The notes beneath the pieces were generated by a model. That model saw nothing but the letters and a program-made list of their open reading frames with translations, made no database searches and had not been told where the DNA came from. Below are positions 9,401-20,500 of a stretch of DNA of 64,000 nt, piece by piece (positions within the stretch are counted from its first letter, which is position 1; the number at the start of each line of letters is the position of its first letter). The translations under genes were made by a program, and so were the position numbers. The DNA is from Chitinivorax sp. B (lineage in GTDB: Bacteria > Pseudomonadota > Gammaproteobacteria > Burkholderiales > SCOH01). The DNA lies in contig NZ_SCOH01000013.1 of the NCBI RefSeq assembly GCF_005503445.1, forward strand, positions 1 to 64,000, written 5' to 3'.

Positions 9401-10162
9401 ATGCAAGCCCACCAGTTGGCACACCATATTGAACAGATCTATAGCCAGCACTTCCTGCAGTTCCCTCCCTTTCGGATGGAACATGGGCAGGTGGTGGGGC
9501 GGTTCTTCAAATATCGGTTGATGAGTGTGTTTCACCCGGTGGTATCACTGACGGATCATGAGGTGATTGGCTGGCGGGCAGTGTTGAGGTGTGTGTCGCA
9601 GGACGAACAGTTGGTAGAGCCGTTGCGCTTGTTCGCATTGGCGTTCGATAACAGTGGATTGGTGAATCTGGATCGACTGGTACGTACTTTGCATGTCTTG
9701 AATGCACTTCATCAAGGTTTGGATGGAGGGTTATTTCTGGATGTCCACCCCCGACTGCTGGGTGTGGTGAAGGATGAACATGGGCGTTTTTTCGAACGTG
9801 TTTTGCAACAGTTTGGATTGACACCTGAGCGGATCGTAATTCACCTGCCTAGTGGTACACCGGGCGATGCAGTGCTGTTGGCAAAGGCAATTGCTAACTA
9901 TCGCCAACGTGGGTATCGCGTGGCGACGAGTGCGGATTTGTCAGCCTTGGAACGCTTGGCCCATTTTGACGAGGCCAGCCGTCCGGAGCTGGCGACATTG
10001 ACACTGGCGGATTCGGTGCCACTCGAATTGGTGGATTGGCGACGTCAAGCGAGTGCCGCTGGCGTTGCGACGGTCGCGTGGCATGTGGAATTGCCTGCAC
10101 AGCGTGATGCCATTGAACGAGCTGAATTTGACTATGCAACCGGGCATACCTTGGTGGATTGA
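9401..10162 (+). CDS. Degenerate EAL-domain protein
   Basis: A 253-residue protein. AGGGAG six bases upstream supports ATG 9401 rather than 9386. The fold resembles an EAL (cyclic di-GMP phosphodiesterase) domain: FHPVVSLTDHEVIGWRAVLR sits where 'qPIvdl....v.G.EaLlR' is expected. LFLDVHPRLL follows in place of 'n.s...l', and later RGYRVATSADLSALE takes the place of '.ia.DDFG.G.s'. The glutamate of the EAL motif and the DDFG aspartates are absent, so catalysis is unlikely. Such proteins often bind c-di-GMP or act as protein-protein modules. This is inference from motifs. Confidence 0.65.
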   Translation: MQAHQLAHHIEQIYSQHFLQFPPFRMEHGQVVGRFFKYRLMSVFHPVVSLTDHEVIGWRAVLRCVSQDEQLVEPLRLFALAFDNSGLVNLDRLVRTLHVLNALHQGLDGGLFLDVHPRLLGVVKDEHGRFFERVLQQFGLTPERIVIHLPSGTPGDAVLLAKAIANYRQRGYRVATSADLSALERLAHFDEASRPELATLTLADSVPLELVDWRRQASAAGVATVAWHVELPAQRDAIERAEFDYATGHTLVD

Positions 10163-10221
10163 TTGTATGGCACGCTTGCATGGTGGGCGATCTGATTTAA
10201 ACGGTGAAGAGGAGATGGGCC

Positions 10222-10785
10222 ATGTCGGTTGATGCAACGGTGTTGATACTGCCAGGGTTGTTCGATTCCGGGCCTGCCCATTGGCAGTCGCGTTGGCAGC
10301 AACGTTTGCCACGGGTCGAGCGTGTCTGTCAGAAGAATTGGTCTGAACCGGTATTGGCTAACTGGGTTGCCGCATTGGCAGCACATTTGGCACAAATCGA
10401 AGGACCGGTAGTGTTGGCGGCGCATAGCCTGGGATGCATCACAGCTGTGTACTATGCCCAACGTGGTGCACAGCAGGTGATTGGCGCGCTGTTGGTGGCG
10501 CCGGCAGATGTTGAGCGTCACAGTGCGCCAGATGTGATCAAGAATTTTGCCCCGATTCCACGTGCCCGGTTGCCCTTCCCGGCAATTGTAGTCGCCAGCG
10601 ACGATGATCCTTATTGTGAATGGCAGCAAAGTGCTGTGTTGGCCGATGCTTGGGGCGCCGAGTTGGTGCAATTGCACGGCGCAGGGCATATCAATAGTGA
10701 ATCGGGTCTTGGGGATTGGGAGGCAGGCTTGGAATTGTTGACTGCACTGGGGCCAAGAGTTGAAGCGATCGCAACAGTCTGGTAA
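10222..10785 (+). CDS. RBBP9/YdeN-type serine hydrolase
   Basis: A 187-residue alpha/beta hydrolase of the small RBBP9/YdeN group. It has LPGLFDSGPAHWQSRW near the start, the nucleophile elbow AHSLG, an acidic block with DDDPYC, and GAGHINSESGLGDW carrying the catalytic histidine near the C-terminus. GAGGAG seven bases ahead supports ATG 10222. The substrate is unknown. It follows the EAL-like gene by 59 bases on the same strand and precedes the sulfate transport operon. Confidence 0.83.
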   Translation: MSVDATVLILPGLFDSGPAHWQSRWQQRLPRVERVCQKNWSEPVLANWVAALAAHLAQIEGPVVLAAHSLGCITAVYYAQRGAQQVIGALLVAPADVERHSAPDVIKNFAPIPRARLPFPAIVVASDDDPYCEWQQSAVLADAWGAELVQLHGAGHINSESGLGDWEAGLELLTALGPRVEAIATVW

Positions 10786-10936
10786 TCCATCTGACGGGGG
10801 AGGTGGATTGGTATCAGGCATATCTTCATATGCGATTTCGTTATAAATATTGTGTCAATCATTATTTATCTTATATAAGGCAGCGCTGCTAGACTCGATC
10901 CTCATTGCCCTGTCAGATTAGGAATGGAGATTGATC

Positions 10937-11944
10937 ATGTTGCGATTTTCGTCGCGTTGCTTGTGTGCGTTGGCTATCGGTTTGGGGCTGGCTTTACCTT
11001 CTCTGGCCGGTGAGCCGCTGCTCAACGTCTCTTACGACGTGATGCGTGACTTCTACAAAGACCTGAACCCAGCCTTTGTAAAGCACTACAAGACCAAGCA
11101 AGGTGAAGACCTGCAGATTCAAATGTCTCATGGCGGTTCTACCAAACAGGCACGTGCGGTGATTGATGGTCTGGCTGCCGATGTGATCACCATGAACATG
11201 TCGACCGATATCGACATTCTCCATGACAAAGCGAAATTGGTACCAGACAGCTGGGCCACGCGCTTACCGAATGGTAGCGTGCCATTTACCTCGGCTTCCG
11301 TATTCATTGTTCGCAAGGGCAATCCCAAACAGATCAAGGATTGGGCTGACTTGGTCAGAGCGGGGACACAGATCATCATTCCTAACCCCAAGTTGTCAGG
11401 CAATGGTCGCTACACCTATCTGTCCGCTTGGGGGTACGCACTGAAGCAAGCTGGTGGCAATGAGCAGAAAGCCCGCGAATTTGTCGGCAGCCTGTTCAAG
11501 AATGTGCCTGTACTGGACTCTGGTGGCCGTGCAGCGACGACTACATTCATGCAACGGCAGATTGGCGATGTGTTGGTAACGTTTGAAAACGAAGCTGAGA
11601 TGATTGCGCGTGAGTTTGGTCGTGGCAATTTCGAGGTCGTCTATCCATCCATTTCGGTTCAAGCGGAGCCGCCCGTAGCGGTGGTTGACAAGGTGGTGGA
11701 CAAGAAAGGGACACGCAAGCAGGCAGAGGCCTATCTGGCGTTTTTATGGACACCCGAAGCTCAGGAAATTGCGGCTCAAAATTATCTGCGTCCACGCAAT
11801 CCAGACGTACTGAAGAAATACGCGGTGCAGTTCCCCAAAATCAACCTGTTTACCGTGGATGAGGCTTTCGGTGGTTGGCGCAAGGCGCAGAAGCAGCATT
11901 TCGACGATGGTGGTGTGTTTGATCAGATCTATCTGAAAAAGTAA
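10937..11944 (+). CDS. sbp: Periplasmic sulfate-binding protein
   Basis: A 335-residue periplasmic substrate-binding protein for the sulfate/thiosulfate ABC transporter. Residues 1-24 form a signal peptide ending SLA. Sbp blocks are LLNVSYDVMRDFYKDLNPAF, SHGGSTKQARAVIDGL, ADVITMNMSTDID, IPNPKLSGNGRYTYL and FENEAEMIAREFG. GGAG eight bases upstream supports ATG 10937. It heads the four-gene order sbp-cysT-cysW-cysA, typical of CysB-controlled sulfate uptake. A CysB site cannot be asserted. Sbp and CysP are similar, so thiosulfate preference is possible. Confidence 0.93.
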   Translation: MLRFSSRCLCALAIGLGLALPSLAGEPLLNVSYDVMRDFYKDLNPAFVKHYKTKQGEDLQIQMSHGGSTKQARAVIDGLAADVITMNMSTDIDILHDKAKLVPDSWATRLPNGSVPFTSASVFIVRKGNPKQIKDWADLVRAGTQIIIPNPKLSGNGRYTYLSAWGYALKQAGGNEQKAREFVGSLFKNVPVLDSGGRAATTTFMQRQIGDVLVTFENEAEMIAREFGRGNFEVVYPSISVQAEPPVAVVDKVVDKKGTRKQAEAYLAFLWTPEAQEIAAQNYLRPRNPDVLKKYAVQFPKINLFTVDEAFGGWRKAQKQHFDDGGVFDQIYLKK

Positions 11945-12010
11945 TCGCTTGGCTCATGGTGGTTGTATCAGACCACCATTCTGAAAGTGCTTCAACTGCC
12001 CGGATTCATC

Positions 12011-12844
12011 ATGCAATTCAAGCAACATAGTGTGCTGCCAGGGTTTGGCATCGGTTTGGGTTATGCCATTTTCTGGTTGTGTCTGATCGTGCTGATTCCC
12101 TTGTCGGCACTGTTACTCAAAACCGCTACGCTGACCTGGCCCGTTTTTTGGGAGATCGTGACAGCGCCGCGTGTGCTGGCGGCGTATAAACTCACCTTCG
12201 GTGCTTCGCTGCTGGGTGCATTGATCAATCTAGTGTTTGGATTGTTGGTCGCTTGGGTATTGGTGCGATATCGCTTTCCTGGTAGACGATTGGTCGACGC
12301 CCTGGTGGATTTGCCGTTTGCACTCCCTACTGCCGTGGCCGGGATTGCCTTGACCACCATCTATGCACCCAATGGCTGGATTGGCCAATACCTTGAGCCA
12401 CTGGGGGTGAAAGTTGCCTTTACGCCGCTGGGGGTGGTGGTGGCATTGACCTTTATTGGGTTGCCGTTTGTAGTACGTACCGTACAACCTGTGCTGCAGG
12501 ATTTGGAAGTAGAGCTTGAAGAAGCCGCTACCAGCTTGGGGGCTACACGGGTTCAGGTATTCCAGCGGGTGATTTTACCGACCGTGTGGCCCGCGCTGCT
12601 GACGGGCTTTACATTGGCATTTGCCCGTGCCATTGGCGAATACGGTTCGGTGATCTTCATTGCCGGCAACATCCCAATGGTGTCCGAGATCACACCCCTG
12701 ATCATCATCGCCAAGCTCGAACAGTATGACTACACGGGGGCAGCCGCTGTAGCAGTAGTGATGCTGGCCATCAGCTTTACCCTGTTGTTGGTCATCAACT
12801 TGCTGCAGTGGTGGGGTACCCGTCGTACTGGAGGACGCCACTGA
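12011..12844 (+). CDS. cysT: Sulfate ABC transporter permease CysT (CysU)
   Basis: A 277-residue inner-membrane permease with about six hydrophobic segments. Diagnostic blocks include [37 protein letters not shown] and the cytoplasmic EAA loop [21 protein letters not shown], which contacts CysA. ATG 12011 gives the expected length; the frame extends upstream only through a TTG. The stop overlaps the cysW start as TGATG, so the two are translationally coupled. It pairs with CysW to form the channel. Confidence 0.94.
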   Translation: MQFKQHSVLPGFGIGLGYAIFWLCLIVLIPLSALLLKTATLTWPVFWEIVTAPRVLAAYKLTFGASLLGALINLVFGLLVAWVLVRYRFPGRRLVDALVDLPFALPTAVAGIALTTIYAPNGWIGQYLEPLGVKVAFTPLGVVVALTFIGLPFVVRTVQPVLQDLEVELEEAATSLGATRVQVFQRVILPTVWPALLTGFTLAFARAIGEYGSVIFIAGNIPMVSEITPLIIIAKLEQYDYTGAAAVAVVMLAISFTLLLVINLLQWWGTRRTGGRH

Positions 12845-13719
12845 TGCAAACCACAAATTTATCGAACCGTTCCATCGTTACTACCGAATCGCGTCCGATA
12901 CAGTGGCTGCTGATTGGTGTGGCGTTGTTATTCTTGGCAATTTTTTTATTGATGCCGCTGGCAGCGGTATTCGCCGAGGCTTTGCGCAAGGGCTGGGCAG
13001 CCTATCTTGAAGCGCTCAATGACCCGGATGCCTGGTCGGCGATCAAGTTGACGTTGATTACCGCGGCTATTGCTGTGCCGTTGAACCTGGTGTTCGGGGT
13101 GGCGGCTGCCTGGGGTATTGCCAAGTTTGAGTTCAAAGGCAAAAGTCTACTGACCACGTTGATCGATCTGCCTTTTTCAGTCTCACCTGTGGTGGCTGGG
13201 TTGATCTACGTGCTGTTGTTTGGTGCCCAGGGTTGGTTGGGCCCCTGGCTACAGGCGAATGATATCAAGATCATATTCGCGGTGCCGGGCATTGTGCTGG
13301 CAACTGTCTTTGTCACCTTCCCGTTTGTTGCAAGAGAACTGATTCCATTGATGCAGGCGCAGGGTTCCGAAGAAGAACAGGCTGCCATGGTATTGGGTGC
13401 GTCAGGGTTTCAGATGTTCTGGCGCATCACGTTACCCAATATCAAGTGGGGGGTGCTGTATGGCGTGATTCTGTGCAATGCACGGGCCATGGGGGAGTTT
13501 GGTGCAGTCAGTGTGGTATCCGGCCATATCCGCGGCCTGACCAACACGGTGCCGTTGCATGTGGAGATTCTCTACAACGAGTACAACTTTGTCGCGGCAT
13601 TCGCTTGTGCCTCGATTCTCGCCTTGCTTGCGCTGGTGACACTGGGCTTGAAGACCTGGGTGGAATGGAAGGCTGAGCGTGATATGGAAGAAGCCAAGCG
13701 CGCGGCGTACGACGAATAA
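12844..13719 (+). CDS. cysW: Sulfate ABC transporter permease CysW
   Basis: A 291-residue permease, partner of CysT. The start ATG overlaps the cysT stop codon by one base. It has several hydrophobic segments ([18 protein letters not shown] at the N-terminus), the block [16 protein letters not shown], and the EAA loop [20 protein letters not shown]. The end ([18 protein letters not shown]) is the strongly conserved CysW C-terminal region. It lies upstream of cysA by 37 bases in the same operon. Confidence 0.94.
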   Translation: MQTTNLSNRSIVTTESRPIQWLLIGVALLFLAIFLLMPLAAVFAEALRKGWAAYLEALNDPDAWSAIKLTLITAAIAVPLNLVFGVAAAWGIAKFEFKGKSLLTTLIDLPFSVSPVVAGLIYVLLFGAQGWLGPWLQANDIKIIFAVPGIVLATVFVTFPFVARELIPLMQAQGSEEEQAAMVLGASGFQMFWRITLPNIKWGVLYGVILCNARAMGEFGAVSVVSGHIRGLTNTVPLHVEILYNEYNFVAAFACASILALLALVTLGLKTWVEWKAERDMEEAKRAAYDE

Positions 13720-13756
13720 ACCCTACCTGGATGGGATGAGAGTATAGAGGCTGCAT

Positions 13757-14818
13757 ATGAGTATCGAGATCAGGGGTATCAATAAGCAATTCGGTGCATT
13801 CACCGCCCTTCAGGACATCAACCTGGATATCCAGACTGGCGAATTGTTGGCACTGTTAGGGCCATCTGGCTGTGGCAAGACCACCTTGCTGCGAATCATT
13901 GCTGGACTGGAAACACCAGATAGTGGACAGATTCTGTTTCATGGTGAGGACACTACCGATACTCACGTCCGGGAACGACAGGTTGGTTTTGTTTTCCAGC
14001 ACTATGCATTGTTCCGTCACATGACTGTATTTGAAAATGTGGCTTTCGGCCTGCGTGTGCGGCCACGTAAAATCCGGCCGAGTGACAGCGAAATCAAGCG
14101 CAAGGTGCATGAGTTGCTGAATCTGGTACAACTGGATTGGTTGGCTGATCGTTACCCGGCGCAACTGTCCGGTGGACAGCGGCAACGGATCGCTTTGGCC
14201 CGCGCGTTGGCAGTGGAGCCAAAGGTCTTGTTGCTGGATGAGCCATTCGGGGCGCTCGACACCAAAGTTCGCAAGGAACTGCGCCGATGGTTACGCCGGC
14301 TGCACGATGAGATGCACATCACTTCAGTCTTTGTTACTCATGATCAGGAGGAAGCGCTGGAGGTAGCCGACCGCGTCGTGGTGATGAACAAGGGCAATGT
14401 TGAGCAGGTCGGTAGTCCGGATGAGGTGTATGACCAGCCAGCGACACAATTCGTCTATCAGTTCCTGGGTAATGTGAACTTGTTCCATAGTCGTGTGCAT
14501 GCAGGTTTTGCAGAAATTGGCGAGGTCCGTTGGCCGGCACCGGATACGCACGACGGCCAGGCCGTGGCCTATGTCAGGCCGCACGATATCGAGATTGACC
14601 GGACGCAAATCGGCAATGCACTGTCCGCCGTGGTCAACCATGTGAGGGCTATTGGGCCGGTTGTACGACTGGAAATGACGCTGGTGGATACGCAGGAGAT
14701 CGTCGAGGCAGAAATGACGCGGGATGCGTATGCAGGCCGCCAATTTAAGGAACGCGAGCGGGTATTTATTCGGCCACGACAATCCAAGGTGTTCGCAGCG
14801 GAGGATTATGTGATCTGA
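13757..14818 (+). CDS. cysA: Sulfate ABC transporter ATPase CysA
   Basis: A 353-residue ATPase energising sulfate import. It has Walker [10 protein letters not shown] (~residues 36-44), Q-loop [12 protein letters not shown], the signature [15 protein letters not shown], Walker [12 protein letters not shown] and the H-loop [10 protein letters not shown]. The C-terminal ~110 residues form the TOBE-type domain typical of CysA ([11 protein letters not shown]). Start ATG 13757. It is the last gene of the sbp-cysT-cysW-cysA operon. No clear terminator is seen in the ~140 bases that follow. Confidence 0.95.
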   Translation: MSIEIRGINKQFGAFTALQDINLDIQTGELLALLGPSGCGKTTLLRIIAGLETPDSGQILFHGEDTTDTHVRERQVGFVFQHYALFRHMTVFENVAFGLRVRPRKIRPSDSEIKRKVHELLNLVQLDWLADRYPAQLSGGQRQRIALARALAVEPKVLLLDEPFGALDTKVRKELRRWLRRLHDEMHITSVFVTHDQEEALEVADRVVVMNKGNVEQVGSPDEVYDQPATQFVYQFLGNVNLFHSRVHAGFAEIGEVRWPAPDTHDGQAVAYVRPHDIEIDRTQIGNALSAVVNHVRAIGPVVRLEMTLVDTQEIVEAEMTRDAYAGRQFKERERVFIRPRQSKVFAAEDYVI

Positions 14819-14961
14819 TTGTCCGTCGATCGATGATGCATTTCAGCTATTGAAATGTTGTTGAAAATTAAAACGTTGTTATTGATTGTTGCCTGAGGAC
14901 TTGCCTAAGCTGCTGCGTGTTGTTGCATGTGTTGAAAATCAACCATAACGAGGAGCACGCA

Positions 14962-16986
14962 ATGCATCAGGCAACATCCCGGTTCCGACCGTCCACCCTA
15001 TCCAAGTTATTCCATATTGGCCTGTTGCCACTATTATTGATAGGCAGGCCGTCTTACGCTGCTTTACATGATCTGGATGCAGCGGATCAATCGCCCGCAG
15101 CTCATCAGATTCGCACGGATACCAAACAAATCCAGCTGAATGGCCGCACCTTCAAGGATGCAATATTTCGCGATGGTTTGGGGCGTGAAGCCGTGTTTCG
15201 CGGTTGGAATGTTTCCGGATCGACCAAACTGGCTGAGAGTGGCTTCAAACCATTTCGGACTTTGGATGACGCACGCAGTGGGTTGAGTGATCTGCGTGCC
15301 CGCAGTGGTGCCAATGTGATCCGGCTGCTGGTGGCCTGGGAGGCTATTCATACTGCGCCAGACCGTATCAATACCGCTTACCTCGATGACATTGCCAAGC
15401 AGATTGAAGCTGCCACCGAACGGGGCATGCATGTGTTGCTGGACTATCATCAAGATCTGTATTCGCGCTTTCTGTTCAATCCCAATTCCTGGCACACCGG
15501 CAATGGTGCCCCGCAGTGGATCATTACTGGCGGAAATTACCCGGCCGAGTATTGCGGCATCATCTGCGTCAGCTGGGCGCAACATAATCTGACAGATGAG
15601 GCGGTGCGACGGGCGTTTCGTAACTTCTGGAACAACGCTCCGGTCAACACGTCAGCTGGCTGGCGCAAGGTACAGGATAGTTATCTATGGCAACTGACGG
15701 AGGCCATGCGCTATCTGCGCAACCGGTTACCCGCGACGGTCTATGACAAAGTATTGGGGTTGGACCCACTTAACGAACCAGTGGATGGTGGGATGGAAGG
15801 GTTATCTGCCAAGGATTGGGACAACCGCAAACTATGGCCGTTTTATGAACGTGTCCGACAGGCCATGGATGCAGCAGGCTGGGTAGACAAACCGGTATTC
15901 GCCGAGCCGCTGGTGTTTTGGAACAGTACGGTTGGTATTGTTGCCCCTGCCACGGGTGGCCGGCATTTGAAAGCACCGCCAGGCGGGCGTTTTGTATTCA
16001 ATCCGCATTTCTATGATGGAGGTCGACAGGGCATTGACCTACGTGCGGTCAATAATGGTACCTACCTGACTCATTTCGAAGAGATTCGCGAGGAATCCCG
16101 CTTCTGGCAATCACCGCCGTTTGTCAGCGAATTTGGCATGATCTTGGGACAACGTGGTCGTAAAGATACCAATCGCACCATCAAGGCCATGTATCAGGGT
16201 ATGGAGGTGACGACCTATGGTCACGCCAAGGACCGTTTCATCGATGCCTATGCTCCGGTGTTGTCTGGCACACAATGGCAGTGGGATCGTTACTATGGCC
16301 AGCATCATGAGGTGATGAATGGGAATCCGGCCAAGATCCAGACCGCGGCTGATGCCTGGAACAACGAGGACTACTCGGTGATGCGTTACAGTAATGGACA
16401 GTTGGCTTACAACATTGACCGAGCCAACGTCGAACGCATTTATCCTCGCCGGTCACAGGGCGATATCGTGCAGTTTCACTTCAATGCCTTGGTGAAGGAT
16501 GCCGATGGGAAAACCCCGGAATGGGCGATGCTGAAACTGGCGGGTAAGGAATGGTTGCACGACCATGAGTTTGCGTTGTTGGTATGGCAAGGTCGCAAGA
16601 GTGATGCACCGACGGAGGTATTTCTGCCCGCCCGATTTGACCCGGCACGGACCATTGCGATCAGCGACATGGTGATCCGTAACGGCCTGCCGATTGCTAC
16701 AGCCCCCAGTCAGGTCCGTAATGAAATCTTGCTGGTACGGGACATTGGTGCACAAGGTGTAACGGGTGCCGGCTTTCGTGTCATGGTGTGGGACGACCCG
16801 GATGGCCACGAGACTGCTGACAGCTGGCACTTCCTGTTGTTGGTACCACAATTGGCTGGCGAGGTGATTCATCCGGTGGTACAGGGTGAATGGCAACGTG
16901 AACTGAATCGTCTGTTGGCCAAGGGAAAAACGAGTGTGGTGTATTTGACCGGCAGCATGACCGATTTGGGCTACCCGTCGAAGTAA
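14962..16986 (+). CDS. Secreted GH5-family glycosidase (endoglycoceramidase-like)
   Basis: A 674-residue exported protein. GAGGAG about 8 bases upstream supports ATG 14962. The signal peptide spans residues ~1-34 (LLPLLLIGRPSYA). A TIM-barrel glycosidase follows: FRGWNVSGSTKLAES, NVIRLLVAWEAI, VLLDYHQDLYS, then LDPLNEP with the presumed acid/base glutamate E272 and FVSEFGM with the presumed nucleophile E390. This resembles the GH5 endoglycosylceramidase/cellulase group. The block HYHQDLYSR is typical of endoglycoceramidases, which cut the glycan from glycolipids. The C-terminal ~200 residues form a beta-rich region. Substrate is inferred. Confidence 0.8.
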   Translation: MHQATSRFRPSTLSKLFHIGLLPLLLIGRPSYAALHDLDAADQSPAAHQIRTDTKQIQLNGRTFKDAIFRDGLGREAVFRGWNVSGSTKLAESGFKPFRTLDDARSGLSDLRARSGANVIRLLVAWEAIHTAPDRINTAYLDDIAKQIEAATERGMHVLLDYHQDLYSRFLFNPNSWHTGNGAPQWIITGGNYPAEYCGIICVSWAQHNLTDEAVRRAFRNFWNNAPVNTSAGWRKVQDSYLWQLTEAMRYLRNRLPATVYDKVLGLDPLNEPVDGGMEGLSAKDWDNRKLWPFYERVRQAMDAAGWVDKPVFAEPLVFWNSTVGIVAPATGGRHLKAPPGGRFVFNPHFYDGGRQGIDLRAVNNGTYLTHFEEIREESRFWQSPPFVSEFGMILGQRGRKDTNRTIKAMYQGMEVTTYGHAKDRFIDAYAPVLSGTQWQWDRYYGQHHEVMNGNPAKIQTAADAWNNEDYSVMRYSNGQLAYNIDRANVERIYPRRSQGDIVQFHFNALVKDADGKTPEWAMLKLAGKEWLHDHEFALLVWQGRKSDAPTEVFLPARFDPARTIAISDMVIRNGLPIATAPSQVRNEILLVRDIGAQGVTGAGFRVMVWDDPDGHETADSWHFLLLVPQLAGEVIHPVVQGEWQRELNRLLAKGKTSVVYLTGSMTDLGYPSK

Positions 16987-17036
16987 CATGTGTTACCTCG
17001 TGGATGGAATGCCCTGCTTTGATGAAAGGAGTCAAT

Positions 17037-17399
17037 ATGGCAACGATTCGCTACCTGGTTAACGATGTCGATGTTGTCTTGTCGTTCTATGAGGCAATCG
17101 GGTTTACATTGGAAGCCCGTTGGGGGCCGCCATTTGCAATGCTGAAACGGGGTGATTTGACATTATGGTTGAGTGGCCCGGGTACATCGGCAGCCAAACC
17201 AATGCCCGATGGCACGATACCGCAACCAGGTGGGTGGAATCGCTTGGTACTCGAAGTGAATGATCTGCAAGCTGTTGTGGCGACGTTAACGCAAATGGGG
17301 ATGCGTTTTCGTCATGAACCATTGAAAGGGCCAGGTGGGCGTCAGGTACTGGTGGAGGATCCGGCTGGTAATCCCGTCGAGCTGTTTCAACCTGAGTAA
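17037..17399 (+). CDS. VOC family protein
   Basis: A 120-residue glyoxalase-fold protein. AAAGGAG five bases upstream of ATG 17037 sets the start. RYLVNDVDVVLSFYEAIGF at the N-terminus and VEDPAGNPVELFQP at the C-terminus are the two ends of a VOC repeat pair. The metal-binding glutamate is plausible at the terminal VELF. The activity cannot be predicted; lyase, dioxygenase and resistance proteins share the fold. A hairpin terminator lies 121 bases downstream. Confidence 0.82.
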   Translation: MATIRYLVNDVDVVLSFYEAIGFTLEARWGPPFAMLKRGDLTLWLSGPGTSAAKPMPDGTIPQPGGWNRLVLEVNDLQAVVATLTQMGMRFRHEPLKGPGGRQVLVEDPAGNPVELFQPE

Positions 17400-17520
17400 C
17401 GAGTAACTCATTGCAATTCTGGGTATCCGGCTGTGGTTGTTGATTGTACAAATGATGAACCGCTGGCGGGCAAATGCCACCGATTTTCTGTCGTCGTCAG
17501 CGGTTTACCGTACTTGGCAG

Positions 17521-17548
17521 AAACGGGCCGTTGGGCCCGTTTCTGTTT
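17521..17548 (+). terminator. Hairpin between VOC gene and M60 gene
   Basis: A perfect 9-bp inverted repeat, aaacgggcc / ggcccgttt with a gttg loop, is followed on the plus strand by ctgtttgt. It lies between two convergent genes and probably ends plus-strand transcription. Confidence 0.65.
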
Positions 17549-17562
17549 GTCAGCTTGCTTGA

Positions 17563-20500
17563 TTAGCAATGTCCATCACGGCACTGCCACACAGGCTTGT
17601 CCGGCTGTGGAAGGTTGAGTGCACCGACCTTGTTGCGGGTTGCCTGAGTGGGGGCCAGGCCCCACTGATCAAAAAAGGACAGTAGGTTGCGGCCTGAAAT
17701 TACGCTGGTTGCATAGATGAACAGTTGTGCCTTGTCCTCATTGCTTTGTGGTTCCGATTCGTTTTTCAGTACGCCGGCCTTACCCAGATCACGATAAGCC
17801 TGGTGTACCCGAGGGTAGAAAGACTGATTGCGGAACGCTAGGTTCAGTTGCCAGACCATGGTCAGTTTCAGGAACGGATCTTCGATGCTGTTGTAGTGAC
17901 GTGAAGATTGGGCCAGGTAATTGGCGGCTTTCTCATAGTTGATCCAACCACTTTCTGGCTGGCCGCGCAGTGTCAGGATGTTCATCGAATGCAGGTTATT
18001 GGTGACCTCGCCCATGCTGTCCCAGGTCCAGGCACCCATTTGCATGTTATGGCCTAATTCATGCCATTCACCCCAGCCAGCCGGGTAACCATTCATCAGC
18101 TTGTTCCAGGTGGGTGGGGTATCGTTATGCGTCATAATGGGGTAGCCGCTGTGCATGTAACCCCAGGTGATCTGGATATCGGACACGTAGCGGTGTGGTC
18201 GTTTGGGGGGCTTATGAGGATCGGGTTGACTGATGCTCTGGCCCATGAAGGCTTCGAAGGCATCTGCCATTTTCTCCCAGGCTTGCATCATGGCCGTCGG
18301 ATTGGTGACATTGCGGGCAATATGGCCAGGCATGGTCAGTACGAAACGACGGCTGGCAAACTCGGCCCAAGGGGCGGGCGATTGCTTGATGTGTGTCCAG
18401 CTGCTGTCGTTGTCCCGTCCCAACACAAAGTAGGGTGCCCGGATTGCCCCGCTGATGGTGGTTTGGATTGGTGCTTGTTGTTCTGATTCTGGTTCCAGAT
18501 AGATCAAGCCACCAAAAGGACTGGAGATGACATTGCTACCGGGGTTCAGCACTTTTTCCGCACTGACGGCACTGGCGCGTGCCCATTCACGTACATCGGT
18601 GTTATACGCCAGGTTGTCGATATGAGGGCCTACGCGTGCCCGATAAACTGCGCCGGCTGGCAGCACGATGGTGATGTTTTCTCCAGGTGGCGCATACAGT
18701 CCAGTGCTGATCCAGCCACCTGCACGTGGGTCGATCGCGACTTTTTCGTTGCTGAGTCGTCCCCCTGCAGGGACTTCACCCGGGAAGATGCTGACGCTGG
18801 CATCTTTGGCTTGGTTGGGTTGCAGATTCAGGTTGCGATAGTGCTGGTCGAGCACATCGCAGTTGCGGTTTCGCTTGGAGTAACTGCTGTCTTCGGCGCA
18901 GGGGTATTGCTGACCGGCCTTCTGTACTCGCACCATGTCCGTCTTGGCCACATTGACTGAATCTGCCAGCTTCTTGTTGAACGGATTGGTGGAAAATAGT
19001 CGGAAGGCGCTACTGCTAAGGCGTTCGTAACGGGCCTGGTCATTTGGCAAGTTACCTAGCCCCGGAATATCTGCCAGACGGACCTGGCCATTGCGAAATG
19101 CCAGCCAGCGATCATAGGCGAAGGGGGAATACTGCAAGCGTACATCACCTGCATTGCGTATTGCTTCGCCTTTACCGTCGCCCCAGAATTCCAGATCCAA
19201 CCCTACCTTGTTCAGTAATTGGGTGAAAGGGTAATCGGAGAAGCGCACTTTGCGGGGTTTCACCTTATCCTTGATTGGTGGCCATGGGTAATCGATCATC
19301 ATCCAGAACCGGCGAGAAACCAGTATATTGCCGCCTTTGCGGACATAGGTTTCGAGCAGGTTTTGCTCGGTCTCGTCAATGTCGTACTCCAGGAAAACCA
19401 GTGGGTTTTTGGCCGGATCCAGTTGACTGGCTTCGAAACGGTCAACTTTGATCTTGTTGATGGGGTAGCCGCTGCTGATGTTGAGGTCGGTCTTGGTCAG
19501 CAGATTCATCCGCCCACCGCTGTTACGCATCGTGTCGTAACCGTTGGGCAAGGCGCCGGTGACCCAGCCCAAGGCATTTTCGGCAAAGCGGTGTGTGTCG
19601 TCATTCGACAGTGATTGCAATGTCTCGATAAAGTGCTGGTGCCCGTAGACAAACAGCCGGCCTTTGCCCAACCGCGCTCCGACCGCCAAGTGATGCTGAC
19701 CACCGCCACTGATAACCGGGAACGCCCGTTCGGACTGGACATACAGCCCACCAGGAATGATGTAATTGAAGACAGGCGGATTATTGACGTTGCGATAAAG
19801 CCGTTGCAGGTCGCTATCCAGGGTCAGCAGGAAGTTTTCATCACGGGTCACGGTGCCTGAATCGGGTGACATACCCGTCTCGCGCGTCAGCTCACTTGGA
19901 ATGGCGCTGATCCATTTCAATTGAAAGGTCTGGTTGCCGGCGCCGCTACAGTTGTCCTGTACCAATTGAGTGCCGTCCACATTGCCATTTGCCTGCAGGC
20001 ACAAGCCACTGTGGGCGGCCTTGATCAGATAACCACTACCGTTGGGCTGAAATAGAAAATGCTGGTGTTCACCACCGTTATACGCCCACTGCACGATGGG
20101 CGTGTTCGGCGTGGTTTTACGTGCGGTGACATCCCATACTTTATTGCTGTTGGGGTTAAGCGCCCGGAAGCGCCCATTGCCCATATTGGTCAGGTCAAAC
20201 AGCTGTGCCACTGTGCCGTTACACCACCATTGCTGCACTTTGACATTGTTGGCGGTACCGGCCCCGTCAATGTCGATACATTTACCATTGCTGCCTGCAC
20301 TGATCACATACCGACCATTGGTGACAGTGGCCAAGCTGGTCTTTGGGCGGGCAGATGGATTGATCGTGTTGGCTTGAGTGCTGTTGGGCGATTTCCCATT
20401 ATGTTGATTGGGAGGTAATCCATGACGACTGGTGGCGACTGACTGCCAGTTGCCAGATAAGGCGACCATCGAAAGTAGTTTGATCGAGTCCGCAAAGTAT

